Shown: one piece after another, positions 36,865-45,231 of the stretch | Layout: each line of letters begins with the position of its first letter | Position numbering within the stretch: position 1 is the stretch's first letter | Origin: Ancylobacter sp. Lp-2 | GTDB taxonomy: Bacteria; Pseudomonadota; Alphaproteobacteria; Rhizobiales; Xanthobacteraceae | Length of the DNA stretch: 64,000 nt | Direction: 5' to 3' | Assembly: GCF_020523795.1 (NCBI RefSeq) | Contig: NZ_JAJALI010000001.1 | Location: 434,001 to 498,000 of the forward strand | Made by a program: the position numbers and the translations under genes | Notes under the pieces: model-generated | The model's input: the letters and a program-made list of their open reading frames with translations, nothing else | Told to the model about the DNA's origin: nothing | Databases searched by the model: none

Positions 36865-37297
36865 TGTTGACCTGATATTTTAGCTAAGGAATCCCATTCT
36901 TTAGACTCGCACCGGCAGGTGAGGTGCGTCAATGGGGATGGGCAGTTAACATTGCGTTGCATCGCTTTGACGGCTCTCTAGCATCCCCCAACACCCCCCT
37001 CGCCTTTCTCCCCCTCTTGCACTATATAGCCCCCGCCGGACGGCTCCGCCCCGGACCTCCCCGCGCCCACGCGCGTGAGTGAGGCCCGTGCGAGGCTACC
37101 GGCCATGGCCGTGCGGTTCCGGGTTCTGCCCGCGGGCCGGCGCGGCCTTTAGGCGTATCTACGCCCACTCCGCCACGGCCAGAGCGCCGGGCCCCCGGCT
37201 CACCCCGGAGGCCGCATCGGGATCGCCAGACCCGGTGCCCGTGACGGGAAGGGCGCCCAAAACCCCGTCCGGCGCAATCCCCTGGCTAGGAGCTTCT
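36865..37297. other. Spacer between DUF262 gene and rpsA; rpsA leader
   Basis: There is no supported gene. The left ~60 bases are AT-rich and belong to the island, including its promoter. From about 36930 the composition returns to host type. A TATATA box near 37023-37028, in a pyrimidine-rich context, is a candidate -10 for rpsA, which would give a long (~260-nt) leader. A reading frame continuing rpsA upstream to 37079 is judged to be leader, because S1 begins MSATQTALASRDDFAAML. Confidence 0.5.
36884..36904 (-). promoter_or_regulatory. Near-perfect palindrome over the DUF262 promoter
   Basis: CTAAGGAAT (36884-36892), spacer CCC, ATTCTTTAG (36896-36904): nine-base arms with one mismatch. 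It starts just upstream of the putative -10 (36877-36882) and covers the spacer and -35 region, an ideal repressor site. The DUF262 (ParB-like) protein itself, or an unlinked factor, could bind here. Confidence 0.4.
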
Positions 37298-39004
37298 ATG
37301 TCCGCTACTCAAACCGCACTGGCGTCCCGCGACGATTTCGCCGCGATGCTCGAAGAGAGCTTCTCCGTCGCCGAACCCGCCGAAGGCTCGGTGGTCAAGG
37401 GCGTCGTCGTCGCCATCGAGAAGGACCTTGCCATCATCGACATCGGTCTGAAGACCGAAGGCCGCGTGGCGCTGCGTGAATTTGCCGGCCCCGGCCGCGA
37501 CCAGCAGATCAAGGTCGGCGACGAGGTCGAAGTCTATCTGGAGCGCGTCGAGAACGCGCTCGGCGAAGCCGTCCTGTCGCGCGACAAGGCCCGCCGCGAA
37601 GAGAGCTGGGTCCGCCTCGAAAAGGCGTTCAACGACCAGCTGAAGGTCACCGGCGTGATCTTCAACCAGGTGAAGGGCGGCTTCACCGTCGATCTCGACG
37701 GCGCCGTGGCCTTCCTGCCGCGCTCGCAGGTCGACATCCGTCCGATCCGCGACGTCGGCCCGCTGATGCACAACCCGCAGCCGTTCCAGATCCTCAAGAT
37801 GGATCGTCGCCGCGGCAACATCGTGGTCTCGCGCCGCACGGTTCTCGAAGAGACCCGCGCCGAGCAGCGTCACGAGCTGGTGCAGAACCTCGAAGAGGGT
37901 CAGGTCATCGACGGCGTGGTCAAGAACATCACCGATTACGGTGCGTTCGTCGACCTCGGCGGCATTGACGGCCTGCTGCACGTCACCGACATCGCCTGGC
38001 GCCGCGTGAATCACCCGACCGAGGTGCTGAACATCGGCCAGACGGTCAAGGTGAAGATCATCAAGATCAACCACGAGACCCACCGCATCTCGCTCGGCAT
38101 GAAGCAGCTGCTCGGCGATCCGTGGGAGGGCATCGAGGCCAAGTACCCGGTCGAGGCCCGCTTCAAGGGTCGCGTCACCAACATCACCGACTACGGCGCG
38201 TTCGTCGAGCTGGAGCCGGGGATCGAGGGCCTCATCCACGTCTCCGAGATGAGCTGGACCAAGAAGAACGTCCACCCCGGCAAGATCGTCTCCACTTCGC
38301 AGGAAGTGGAAGTGGCGATCCTCGAGGTGGATCCGGTCAAGCGCCGCATCTCGCTCGGCCTCAAGCAGACCCTGCAGAACCCCTGGGACGCCTTCGCCGA
38401 CAAGTATCCGGCCGGCGCCGTGGTGGAAGGCGAGGTCAAGAACAAGACCGAGTTCGGCCTCTTCCTCGGCCTCGACGGCGACGTCGACGGCATGGTGCAT
38501 CTGTCGGACCTGGACTGGAACCGTCCGGGCGAGCAGGTCATCGACGAGTTCAAGAAGGGCGACGTGATCAAGGCGGTCGTTCTCGACGTCGACGTCGACA
38601 AGGAGCGCATCTCGCTCGGCGTGAAGCAGCTGGCCGGCGACCCCTTCGCCGATGCCGGCGAGCTGAAGAAGGGCGCGATCATCACCTGCGAAGTCACCGA
38701 CGTGAAGGACGGCGGCGTCGAGGTGAAGATCGTCGGCACGGACATGTCGACCTTCGTGAAGCGCTCGGAACTGGCCCGCGACCGCGGCGACCAGCGTCCG
38801 GACCGCTTCGCGGTCGGCGAGAAGTTCGATGCCCGCGTCACCCTGTTCGACCGCAAGGCGCGCAAGGTGCAGGTCTCGATCAAGGCGCTGGAAATCGCCG
38901 AGGAGAAGGAAGCCGTGGCCCAGTTCGGCTCGCAGGATTCCGGCGCCTCGCTGGGCGACATCCTCGGCGCCGCGCTGAAGAAGGCCAACGAGAAGGCCGA
39001 CTGA
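37298..39004 (+). CDS. rpsA: 30S ribosomal protein S1
   Basis: A 568-aa S1 protein, which recruits mRNA to the 30S subunit. Six S1 RNA-binding repeats are visible, for example GSVVKGVVVAIEKDLAIIDIGLKTEG, GQVIDGVVKNITDYGAFVDLGGIDGLLHVTDIAW and ARFKGRVTNITDYGAFVELEPGIEGLIHVSEMSW. Length is normal for proteobacteria. The ATG at 37298 is preceded by TAGGAGCTTCT. Codon use is optimised (GTC, AAG, GAG, CGC), as expected for a highly expressed gene. A strong terminator follows. The usual upstream neighbour cmk is displaced by 3.9 kb. Confidence 0.98.
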   Translation: MSATQTALASRDDFAAMLEESFSVAEPAEGSVVKGVVVAIEKDLAIIDIGLKTEGRVALREFAGPGRDQQIKVGDEVEVYLERVENALGEAVLSRDKARREESWVRLEKAFNDQLKVTGVIFNQVKGGFTVDLDGAVAFLPRSQVDIRPIRDVGPLMHNPQPFQILKMDRRRGNIVVSRRTVLEETRAEQRHELVQNLEEGQVIDGVVKNITDYGAFVDLGGIDGLLHVTDIAWRRVNHPTEVLNIGQTVKVKIIKINHETHRISLGMKQLLGDPWEGIEAKYPVEARFKGRVTNITDYGAFVELEPGIEGLIHVSEMSWTKKNVHPGKIVSTSQEVEVAILEVDPVKRRISLGLKQTLQNPWDAFADKYPAGAVVEGEVKNKTEFGLFLGLDGDVDGMVHLSDLDWNRPGEQVIDEFKKGDVIKAVVLDVDVDKERISLGVKQLAGDPFADAGELKKGAIITCEVTDVKDGGVEVKIVGTDMSTFVKRSELARDRGDQRPDRFAVGEKFDARVTLFDRKARKVQVSIKALEIAEEKEAVAQFGSQDSGASLGDILGAALKKANEKAD

Positions 39005-39043
39005 TCGGCCTCGCCTCGTTCGCCTGACCGGCGGAAAAGAATG

Positions 39044-39079
39044 ACGGCCGGCGCCTTCGGGTGCCGGCCGTTTTCTTTT
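39044..39079 (+). terminator. Strong rho-independent terminator of rpsA
   Basis: A 12-bp stem (39044-39055 with 39060-39071, one G-U pair) closed by the stable TTCG tetraloop, then TTTTCTTTT. It starts 40 bases after the rpsA stop. Confidence 0.95.
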
Positions 39080-39091
39080 GGGCCGTCCGGT

Positions 39092-39364
39092 TCAAATGAT
39101 CGGCGGCTCGGCCGGCGGCGGCAGGCTGTCGGGTGGTAGTTCCGGCGGCACGTTGCCGGGCCTTATGTCCGGTTCGCCGCGTCCCGGCGGGGGAATGTCC
39201 GGGCCGGGATCGGGCAGGTCGGGATCCTCCACCGGCGAGGCCGGGCTATCCGGGCTCTCGGCCGGGGCGGGGATGTCCGGCCCGCCGGGCGAAGGCGGAC
39301 GCGGCGGCTCCGGCAGGTCCGGGGCCGGCGGTGTCGGAAGGTCGGGGATGTGCGGGTCCGCCAT
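39092..39364 (-). CDS. Small Pro/Asp-rich protein with PDxP repeats
   Basis: A 90-aa product starting MADPHIPDLPTPPAPDLPEPP and ending EPPII, made largely of Pro, Asp, Glu, Gly and Ser with recurring PD[IL]P units (PDLP, PDIP, DPDLPDPGPDIPPP). No signal peptide or membrane helix is present. GAGGA lies 7 bases upstream of the ATG, which supports translation despite the low complexity. It is 65 bases upstream-to-downstream from the DMT transporter on the same strand. It is probably an extended polyproline-type acidic peptide; function unknown, and the opposite strand is also open. Confidence 0.55.
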   Translation of the reverse strand: MADPHIPDLPTPPAPDLPEPPRPPSPGGPDIPAPAESPDSPASPVEDPDLPDPGPDIPPPGRGEPDIRPGNVPPELPPDSLPPPAEPPII

Positions 39365-39429
39365 GCGCGTGTCCTCCTCGGCTGTCGAGGAGAACGGGGC
39401 GGGCGCCGCCGTGGTTCCGCCGCCGCCTC

Positions 39430-40428
39430 TCACCTTCGCGACGGCAGCGTCATCGCCACCACGCCGGCCAGCACGCCGGCGAGGCCGAGCCAGGCGGTCG
39501 GCGCCAGGCTCTCGCCGAGGAAGACCATGCCGATGGCGACGCCGATCGGCACCCGCAGATAGGCCTGCGCGGTGGCGCCGACCGAGCCGAGCGTCTGCAT
39601 CAATCGGAAGAACAGCACCAGTGCCAGCGCGGTGGAGAACAGGCTGAGCGCCAGCAGCGCCGCCAGCGAGGCGGCCGAGGGCGTGAGCGTCCACGGCCGG
39701 TCGACGACGAGGCTTGCCGGCACCAGCAGCGCCGCGCCGCAGATGAGCGAACCGGCAGCCGGCAGCATCGGGTCGAGCCCCTTGAAGCGGGCGCCGAAGA
39801 TGGCGGCGCCGGCATAGCACAGCGTCGCCGCCAGCACCGCCAGCTGCGGCAGCAGCGCATCGCCGAGGCCGTGCAGCGCGCCGACGCCGACGATGAGGCA
39901 GACGCCGACCAGCCCGCTCGCCACCCCGAACAGCTTGCGCGCCGACACCGCCTCGTGGCGCACCAGCAGCGCGGTGAGCAGGAAGGCGAAGATCGGGGTC
40001 ATCGAATTGAGGATCGCCGCCAGCCCCGCCTCGATGTGGGTTTCCGCCCAGGCGATGAGGGTGAAGGGCAGCGCACTGTTGAGGCAGGCCTGGACGAGGA
40101 AGCCGCGCCAGAGCGCCGGATCGCGCGGCAGGGGGATGCCTCGGATCCGCAGCACTGCCAGCAGCACGCTGCCGGCGATGAGGGTGCGCGCGGCGATGAA
40201 GGTGACCGGCGGAATGGTGTCGACGCCGATCTTGATGAAGCTGTACGAGGCCCCCCACAGGGTGGCGAGAAGCAGCAGCAGAGCGAGTTCGCCGGCGAGC
40301 GGGCGCGCCGCTGGGTGCGGTGTCGGGCGGGTGCCGGCAGCGCCGGAGGAGGTCGTCCCGGTGGGGGCGGTCCCGGTAGGTGAAACCTCGGCGGACATGA
40401 TCTCGGCAGTCCTCGTCTCGGCAGGCAT
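39430..40428 (-). CDS. EamA/DMT-superfamily transporter
   Basis: A ~332-aa drug/metabolite transporter with ten hydrophobic segments in two EamA repeats (LALLLLLATLWGASYSFIKIGVDTIPPVTF begins repeat one; AVLAATLCYAGAAIFGARF begins repeat two). It ends with GMVFLGESLAPTAWLGLAGVLAGVVAMTL, the usual EamA tail. The N-terminal ~40 residues are soluble and Thr/Ala/Pro-rich. The start is uncertain between ATG 40428 and ATG 40398, neither with an ideal ribosome-binding site. The substrate is unknown. Upstream lie the large tandem repeats. Confidence 0.88.
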   Translation of the reverse strand: MPAETRTAEIMSAEVSPTGTAPTGTTSSGAAGTRPTPHPAARPLAGELALLLLLATLWGASYSFIKIGVDTIPPVTFIAARTLIAGSVLLAVLRIRGIPLPRDPALWRGFLVQACLNSALPFTLIAWAETHIEAGLAAILNSMTPIFAFLLTALLVRHEAVSARKLFGVASGLVGVCLIVGVGALHGLGDALLPQLAVLAATLCYAGAAIFGARFKGLDPMLPAAGSLICGAALLVPASLVVDRPWTLTPSAASLAALLALSLFSTALALVLFFRLMQTLGSVGATAQAYLRVPIGVAIGMVFLGESLAPTAWLGLAGVLAGVVAMTLPSRR

Positions 40429-40518
40429 GGCGGTGGCGTCCCTGAAGCGGCGGGCGAAGGCTGGTCCATCGGCGCGCGAGCCGCGACGCGTCGGCGAGCG
40501 CCATGGCCGTTCTAAGGC

Positions 40519-41212
40519 ACGGCGCCGGCCTGACGCTTCGGCCACGGCCGAAAGGTTGGCGACTGACACGGTGCCGGGCCGGCTGGTAGATTTGCCGTCC
40601 CGGCCATTGGCGGGCGGGTGCCGCCAGAAGAGTCCACCGAGGGAACCCGTGAGGGGAACCTGCCAAGGAGCCGGCCAAGAGGGTACGGCGCCGGCCTGAC
40701 GCTTCGGCTACGGCCGAAAGGTCGGCGGCTGACACGGTGGCGAACTGGCTGGTAGATTTGCCGTCCCGGCCATTGGCGGGCGGGTGCCGGCGCGGGCGCC
40801 GCCAGAAGAGACCACCGAGGGAACCCGCGAAGGGAACCTGCCAAGGAGCCGGCCAAGAGGGCACGGCGCCGGCCTGACGCTTCGGCTACGGCCGAAAGGT
40901 CGGCGGCTGACACGGTGGCGGACTGGCTGGTAGATTTGCCGTCCCGGCTATTGGCGGGCGGGTGCCGCCAGAAGAGTCCACCGAGGGAACCCGTGAGGGG
41001 AACCTGCCAAAGGAACCCGCCAAGAGGGCACGGCACCGGCCTGACGCTTCGGCTACGGCCGAAAGGTCGGCGGCTGACACGGTGGCGGGCCGGCTGGTAG
41101 ATTTGCCGTCCCGGCCATCGGCGGGCGGGTGCCGGGCGGCCGCCGCCAGAAGAGACCACCGAGGGAACCCGCGAAGGGAGCCCGCCAGACGAACCCGCCG
41201 GAGGAGCCCGTC
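40519..41212. repeat. Four tandem imperfect repeats of 166-183 bp
   Basis: The block begins four times with AC-GGC[GA]CCGGCCTGACG: at 40519, 40685, 40863 and 41030 (unit lengths 166, 178, 167 and about 183). Each unit holds TTCGGC-TACG-GCCGAA (hairpin), GACACGGTG, CTGGTAGATTTGCCGTCCCGG, GGCGGGCGGGTGCC and AAGAG[TA]CCACCGAGGGAACCCG. Units 1 and 3 share AAGAGTCCACC and CCGTGAGGGG, while units 2 and 4 share a ~12-base insert after GGTGCCGG, AAGAGACCACC and CGCGAAGGGA. A ~344-bp dimer therefore appears duplicated. Unit lengths are not multiples of three, so the array is non-coding. It fills the spacer between the divergent DMT and ArsR genes. Confidence 0.95.
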
Positions 41213-41944
41213 ATGTCCGATGCCGTCTCGGGAAGCGACCTTGCCCGCCTTGCCGCGCTGATCGGCGACCCGGCGCGGGCCAACATGCTGCTGGCGCTGA
41301 TGGGCGGCCGGGCGCTGACTGCCGGCGAACTCGCCGCGCAGGCCGGCGTCGCTGCCCCGACCGCCAGTGGCCACCTCGCCCGCCTCGCCGAGGGCAGGCT
41401 GGTCGCCGTCGAGCGGCAGGGCCGGCACCGCTATTACCGGCTGGCCGGGCCGGAGGTCGCCGAGCTGGTGCACCAGTTGATGGGCGCCGCCGCGCTGGGG
41501 CCGCGCCGCTACCGCCCGCCCGGGCCGCGCGACGCGGCGCTCCGGCTGGCGCGCTCGTGCTACGACCATCTCGCCGGCCGGCTGGCGCTGGCGCTCGTCG
41601 ATGCGCTGGTGGCGCAGGACCGGCTTGCCATGAGCGCCGGAAACTTCACGCTTACCGGGACCGGACGGGCTTTTTTCGAGACTCTGGGCGTCGCTCTCGA
41701 CGCGGCGCCGGGCACGAGACGGCCGCTGTGCCGCGCCTGCCTCGACTGGAGCGAGCGTCGGCCGCATCTCGCCGGCCGACTGGGCACGGCGCTGCACCAC
41801 CGCCTGATCGCGCAGCGATGGCTGGAGCCGGTGCCGGGCAGCCGCGCGCTCAGGATCACCCACGTCGGCGAGACCGGTCTCGTCGCGGCATTCGGCCTGC
41901 CGCGTGACTGGCGCTGCGAGGAGGCGCGCCCTGACGCCGCCTGA
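41213..41944 (+). CDS. ArsR-family winged-helix regulator
   Basis: A 243-aa regulator: N-terminal ArsR/SmtB winged HTH (LARLAALIGDPARANMLLALMGGRALTAGELAAQAGVAAPTASGHLARLAEGRLVAVERQGRHRYYRL), then about 150 residues with Cys in RRPLCRACLDWSERRPHL. This longer form is common in regulators next to DMT transporters. The ATG at 41213 follows GGAGGAGCCC. The tandem repeats lie immediately upstream, their last unit running into the ribosome-binding site. It likely represses the divergent transporter. Confidence 0.9.
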   Translation: MSDAVSGSDLARLAALIGDPARANMLLALMGGRALTAGELAAQAGVAAPTASGHLARLAEGRLVAVERQGRHRYYRLAGPEVAELVHQLMGAAALGPRRYRPPGPRDAALRLARSCYDHLAGRLALALVDALVAQDRLAMSAGNFTLTGTGRAFFETLGVALDAAPGTRRPLCRACLDWSERRPHLAGRLGTALHHRLIAQRWLEPVPGSRALRITHVGETGLVAAFGLPRDWRCEEARPDAA

Positions 41945-42000
41945 GGCGGGTACGGGGTCTCGTCACGGGCTTCAGGGGGGACACCCTGGGCGGAGCGTGT

Positions 42001-42037
42001 GGGCGGTTGTGTCGCCGCTTCGGCAGCGGCGCCGCCC
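42001..42037. terminator. Hairpin between convergent arsR and maa-like genes
   Basis: A 7-bp stem CGCCGCT (42013-42019) / AGCGGCG (42025-42031) with 5-nt loop sits inside a 6-bp outer pair GGGCGG (42001-42006) / CCGCCC (42032-42037). It lies just before the maltose-acetyltransferase-like stop. No U-tract is seen. Confidence 0.4.
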
Positions 42038-42042
42038 GAACG

Positions 42043-42630
42043 CTACTCCCGCACCCGCGCCGGGTTGCCGAGTGCCTTGGCGCCGGCCGGCACGTCCTTG
42101 GTCACCACGGCGCCGGCGCCGATCAGCGCGTCGTCGCCGATGGTGATGCCGGGCAGGATGATCGCGCCGGCGCCGATCCAGACATGGCGGCCGATGGTTA
42201 CCGGCCGGCCGAATTCGAGGCCGCCGCGCCGCTCGGCCGCATCGCGCGGATGGTCGGCGGTGAGGATCTGCACCCCTGGGCCGATCTGGGTGCCGTCGCC
42301 GATGCGCACCTCGACGACGTCGAGGATGACGCAGTTGAAGTTCAGGAACACCCCGGCGCCGAGCCGGATGTTGAAGCCGTAGTCGCAATGGAAGGGCGGG
42401 CGCACCACCGTGCCGGCGCCGACCTTGCCGAGCCGCTGGCGGAGCAATTCGCCGCGCGCCGCCTCGGACAGGCCGAGCGAGGCGTTGTAGCGCGCCATCC
42501 ACGCGAAGGCGGCGGCGGCGCAGGCCTGGATTTCCGGATCTGCGGCGCTGTAGAGCTCGCCGGCCAGCATCTTCTCGAATTCGCTCGGGGGCATGGTGTC
42601 GTCGTAAAGCTTGAACGCGGGTTGCGCCAT
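42043..42630 (-). CDS. Sugar O-acetyltransferase, maltose acetyltransferase/NodL family
   Basis: A 195-aa left-handed beta-helix acetyltransferase. It has an N-terminal Mac domain (PPSEFEKMLAGELYSAADPEIQA), then hexapeptide repeats (VVRPPFHCDYGFNIRLGAGVFLNFNCVILDVVEVRIGDGTQIGPGVQI), the catalytic His region TADHP and the end [24 protein letters not shown]. It acetylates sugars such as maltose, galactoside or chitooligosaccharide from acetyl-CoA; the actual acceptor is unknown. Confidence 0.9.
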   Translation of the reverse strand: MAQPAFKLYDDTMPPSEFEKMLAGELYSAADPEIQACAAAAFAWMARYNASLGLSEAARGELLRQRLGKVGAGTVVRPPFHCDYGFNIRLGAGVFLNFNCVILDVVEVRIGDGTQIGPGVQILTADHPRDAAERRGGLEFGRPVTIGRHVWIGAGAIILPGITIGDDALIGAGAVVTKDVPAGAKALGNPARVRE

Positions 42631-42782
42631 CGGGGGTCGTCCATCGTGAGGAGGCCCGATTAGCGAAGATCTGACCCGCCCGGAAGCGCCGCCGCCATCA
42701 CGTTTGGCGGCGCTCTGAATCGTGGGGATGACGGGGATTGCCGGCGGATTTTCTCACCTCCGCCGCGATCGGGGCGGCGGGG

Positions 42783-43643
42783 TCAGAATTCGACGTCGAG
42801 CTCTTCCATCTCGTCGGGCTCCTCGCGCGCCGCCGCGCTCCATTCCTGCATGGCGGGAAAGGCCAGCATGGTGGCGCAGTAGCCGGCGCTGAGCGGATCG
42901 AGCGGCACGTCATAGGTGGTGAAGCGCGAGCACACCGGGGCGTACATCGCGTCCGCCATCGTCGGGGCGGCGCCGAACAGATACGGCCCGCCATAGGCCT
43001 TCAGGCACTCGTTCCAGATGGCGACGATGCGGGCGATGTCGGCCTGCGCCCCGGTCCACACCTTGAAGCCGGGATGGTGCGCCTTGATGTTCATCGGCAG
43101 CGCCGAGCGCAGATTGGCGAAGCCGGAATGCATCTCGCCGCTGATCGAGCGGCAATGCGCGCGGGCGGCCCGATCCTTGGGCAGTAGGCCGGCTTCTGGC
43201 GCGATTTCGTGCAGGTATTCGCCGATGCCGAGGGTGTCCCAGATGCGCAGCCCGTCATGGTCGAGCCGGGGCACCAGGAAGGAGGAGGATTGCAGCAGCA
43301 GCTCGGCGCGGATCGAGGGGTCGTCGGCGGAAACCCGCGCCTCGGCGAAATCCAGCCCGGCCATGCGGCACAGCAGGAAGCCGCGCAGCGACCATGAGGA
43401 ATAGTTCTTGCTACTGATGGTGAGCAAGGTCTTCGGGCGGCGGGTGGAGCGTTTGGTGGATTCGAGGCTGGACGGGGCCGATGTGCCGGCGGGCGACGCG
43501 CTTTCCGGGGTCTTTCCGGCGGACGCCTTTTCGGAGGGCGCCTTGCTCGCAGGCTTCCTGCCGGTCGGTGCTTTCGACGGCCGCTCGGCGCCTGCCGGCT
43601 CGGAGGCGGTCGGAGGCGCGGCGCGGCGTTTCGGGGCAGGCAT
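42783..43643 (-). CDS. Glutathione S-transferase family protein with basic N-terminal extension
   Basis: A ~286-aa protein. From about residue 70 it is a GST: thioredoxin-like N domain KTLLTISSKNYSSWSLRGFLLCRMAGLDF, then an all-helical domain with YGGPYLFGAAPTMADAMYAPVCSRF. The first ~70 residues are a Lys/Ala/Pro/Ser-rich tail (APKRRAAPPT, GRKPASKAPSEKASAGK) resembling the disordered arms of histone H1-like proteins. The start is uncertain (43643 or upstream 43724, neither with a good ribosome-binding site); the tail may be overestimated if translation starts later. Confidence 0.82.
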   Translation of the reverse strand: MPAPKRRAAPPTASEPAGAERPSKAPTGRKPASKAPSEKASAGKTPESASPAGTSAPSSLESTKRSTRRPKTLLTISSKNYSSWSLRGFLLCRMAGLDFAEARVSADDPSIRAELLLQSSSFLVPRLDHDGLRIWDTLGIGEYLHEIAPEAGLLPKDRAARAHCRSISGEMHSGFANLRSALPMNIKAHHPGFKVWTGAQADIARIVAIWNECLKAYGGPYLFGAAPTMADAMYAPVCSRFTTYDVPLDPLSAGYCATMLAFPAMQEWSAAAREEPDEMEELDVEF

Positions 43644-43880
43644 GGCGGATGGTCCTGTGATGAAGCCGGAGGGCTTGGGCCAAAGAAGCTTGGGCGATCC
43701 GGATGTAATCATAACTCGTGCCATCGCGAATGACGTGCGCGATCTGCCGCACGGTCAACGCCGTTCGTCGTATCGTGCCCGGCGTCGCTTTGCTCTAGCG
43801 TGGCCTTTGGACCGGGTTGCGGCATCTCGCCTTGCGACGTCTCCGGCCGCTCCGACGTGCCGTCCGGGAGCCCGCCGCGC

Positions 43881-45152
43881 ATGATCTACGCCGCCTACCA
43901 GGCCCAGGCCGATCTGCTCGATCCGCTGCGCACCATGGCGCGGCTGTCGCGCCGGATGATCGAGACCTCCATGGGCGGGGCCGCGCTGCCCGGCCTGTCG
44001 CTGTCAGGATTGGCGGCGCCGGGATTCGCGGGATTCGGCGCCGGGGCGATGATGCGCAACATGATCGCGGCGCTGGAGATGTTCGAGCGCTTCAGCCTCA
44101 GCCACCAGCGCCCGGCCTTCGGCATCGACACGGTGAGCGTCGGCAATCGTGAGGTCGAGGTGACTGAGGAGGTGGTCGCCCGCCTGCCCTTCGGCTCGCT
44201 GCTGCATTTCAAGAAGGACACCGACCAGCCGCAGCCGCGCATCCTGGTGGTGGCGCCGCTCTCCGGCCATTTCGCCACCCTGCTGCACGGCACGGTGAAG
44301 ACGCTGCTGCCGGAGAACGACGTCTACATCACCGACTGGCACAATGCCCGCGACGTGCCGCTGGAGGCCGGGCGGTTCGGCTTCGACGACTATGTCGAGC
44401 ACGTCATCCGCTTCCTGGAGATCGTCGGCCCCGGCGCGCACGCGCTCGCCGTGTGCCAGCCCTGCGTGCAGGTGCTGGTGGCCGCCGCGGTGATGGGGCG
44501 CGACGCCAACCCGGCGACGCCGCATTCCATCACCCTGATGGCCGGGCCGGTCGACACCCGCATCAGCCCGACCAAGGTGAACGAGCTCGCCATATCGAAG
44601 CCGCTCGACTGGTTCGAGAGCAATCTGATCGCCACCGTGCCGCCGGGCTTCGCCGGCTCGGGCCGCAAGGTCTATCCCGGCTTCGTGCAGGTCGGCGCCT
44701 TCATGGCGATGAACATGGACCGGCATGTGAAGGCGCATGTCGAGCTGTTCGAGAACCTCGCCATGGGCGAGCACGAAAAGGCGACGACCGCCAAGACCTT
44801 CTATGACGAGTATTTCGCCGTGCTCGACCTCGCCGCCGAGTTCTACCTGGAGACCATCCGCATCGTGTTCCAGGAGCACGAGCTGCCGCGCGGCGTGCTG
44901 ACCTATCGCGGCGAGCCGGTCGATCTGCGCGCCATCCGACGCACCGCGCTGCTCACCGTGGAGGGCGAGCGCGACGACATCTGCGCCGTCGGCCAGACCG
45001 TGGCGGCGCAGGATCTGTGCACCAGCCTGCGCCCGCACCAGCGGCGCCACCACATGCAGGCCGGCGTCGGCCATTACGGCGTGTTCTCCGGCCGGCGCTG
45101 GCAGAGCCAGGTCTACCCGCTGGTGCGCGGCCACATATTGGCGGCGGACTGA
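43881..45152 (+). CDS. phaZ: Intracellular polyhydroxyalkanoate depolymerase
   Basis: A 423-aa PhaZ-type depolymerase that mobilises stored poly(3-hydroxybutyrate). It starts MIYAAYQAQADLLDPLRTMAR; the nucleophile is Cys192 in ALAVCQPCVQVLVAAAV, the family's replacement of the serine in the lipase box. PVDTRISPTKVNELA and a C-terminal GVGHYGVFSGRRWQSQVYPLVR with the catalytic His complete the pattern. Length fits the family (about 400-425). It is followed 79 bases later by ada on the same strand, with no functional link known. Confidence 0.94.
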   Translation: MIYAAYQAQADLLDPLRTMARLSRRMIETSMGGAALPGLSLSGLAAPGFAGFGAGAMMRNMIAALEMFERFSLSHQRPAFGIDTVSVGNREVEVTEEVVARLPFGSLLHFKKDTDQPQPRILVVAPLSGHFATLLHGTVKTLLPENDVYITDWHNARDVPLEAGRFGFDDYVEHVIRFLEIVGPGAHALAVCQPCVQVLVAAAVMGRDANPATPHSITLMAGPVDTRISPTKVNELAISKPLDWFESNLIATVPPGFAGSGRKVYPGFVQVGAFMAMNMDRHVKAHVELFENLAMGEHEKATTAKTFYDEYFAVLDLAAEFYLETIRIVFQEHELPRGVLTYRGEPVDLRAIRRTALLTVEGERDDICAVGQTVAAQDLCTSLRPHQRRHHMQAGVGHYGVFSGRRWQSQVYPLVRGHILAAD

Positions 45153-45231
45153 CGCGGAGGCTGGCGGCGGCACTCGAAATAGACGCCCGATTTGCGGCGG
45201 CGGCGCCGGCGCGGGCTGCTAGACTGATCGC

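Noticed and set aside
37079-37297. N-terminal extension of ribosomal protein S1
   Set aside because: S1 proteins begin at the MSATQ-type start at 37298, which has a good ribosome-binding site; the extension is Pro/Arg/Gly-rich leader.
40519-41212. Tandem repeats considered as a CRISPR array
   Set aside because: Units are 166-183 bp with conserved sequence throughout and no unique spacers; no cas gene is nearby.
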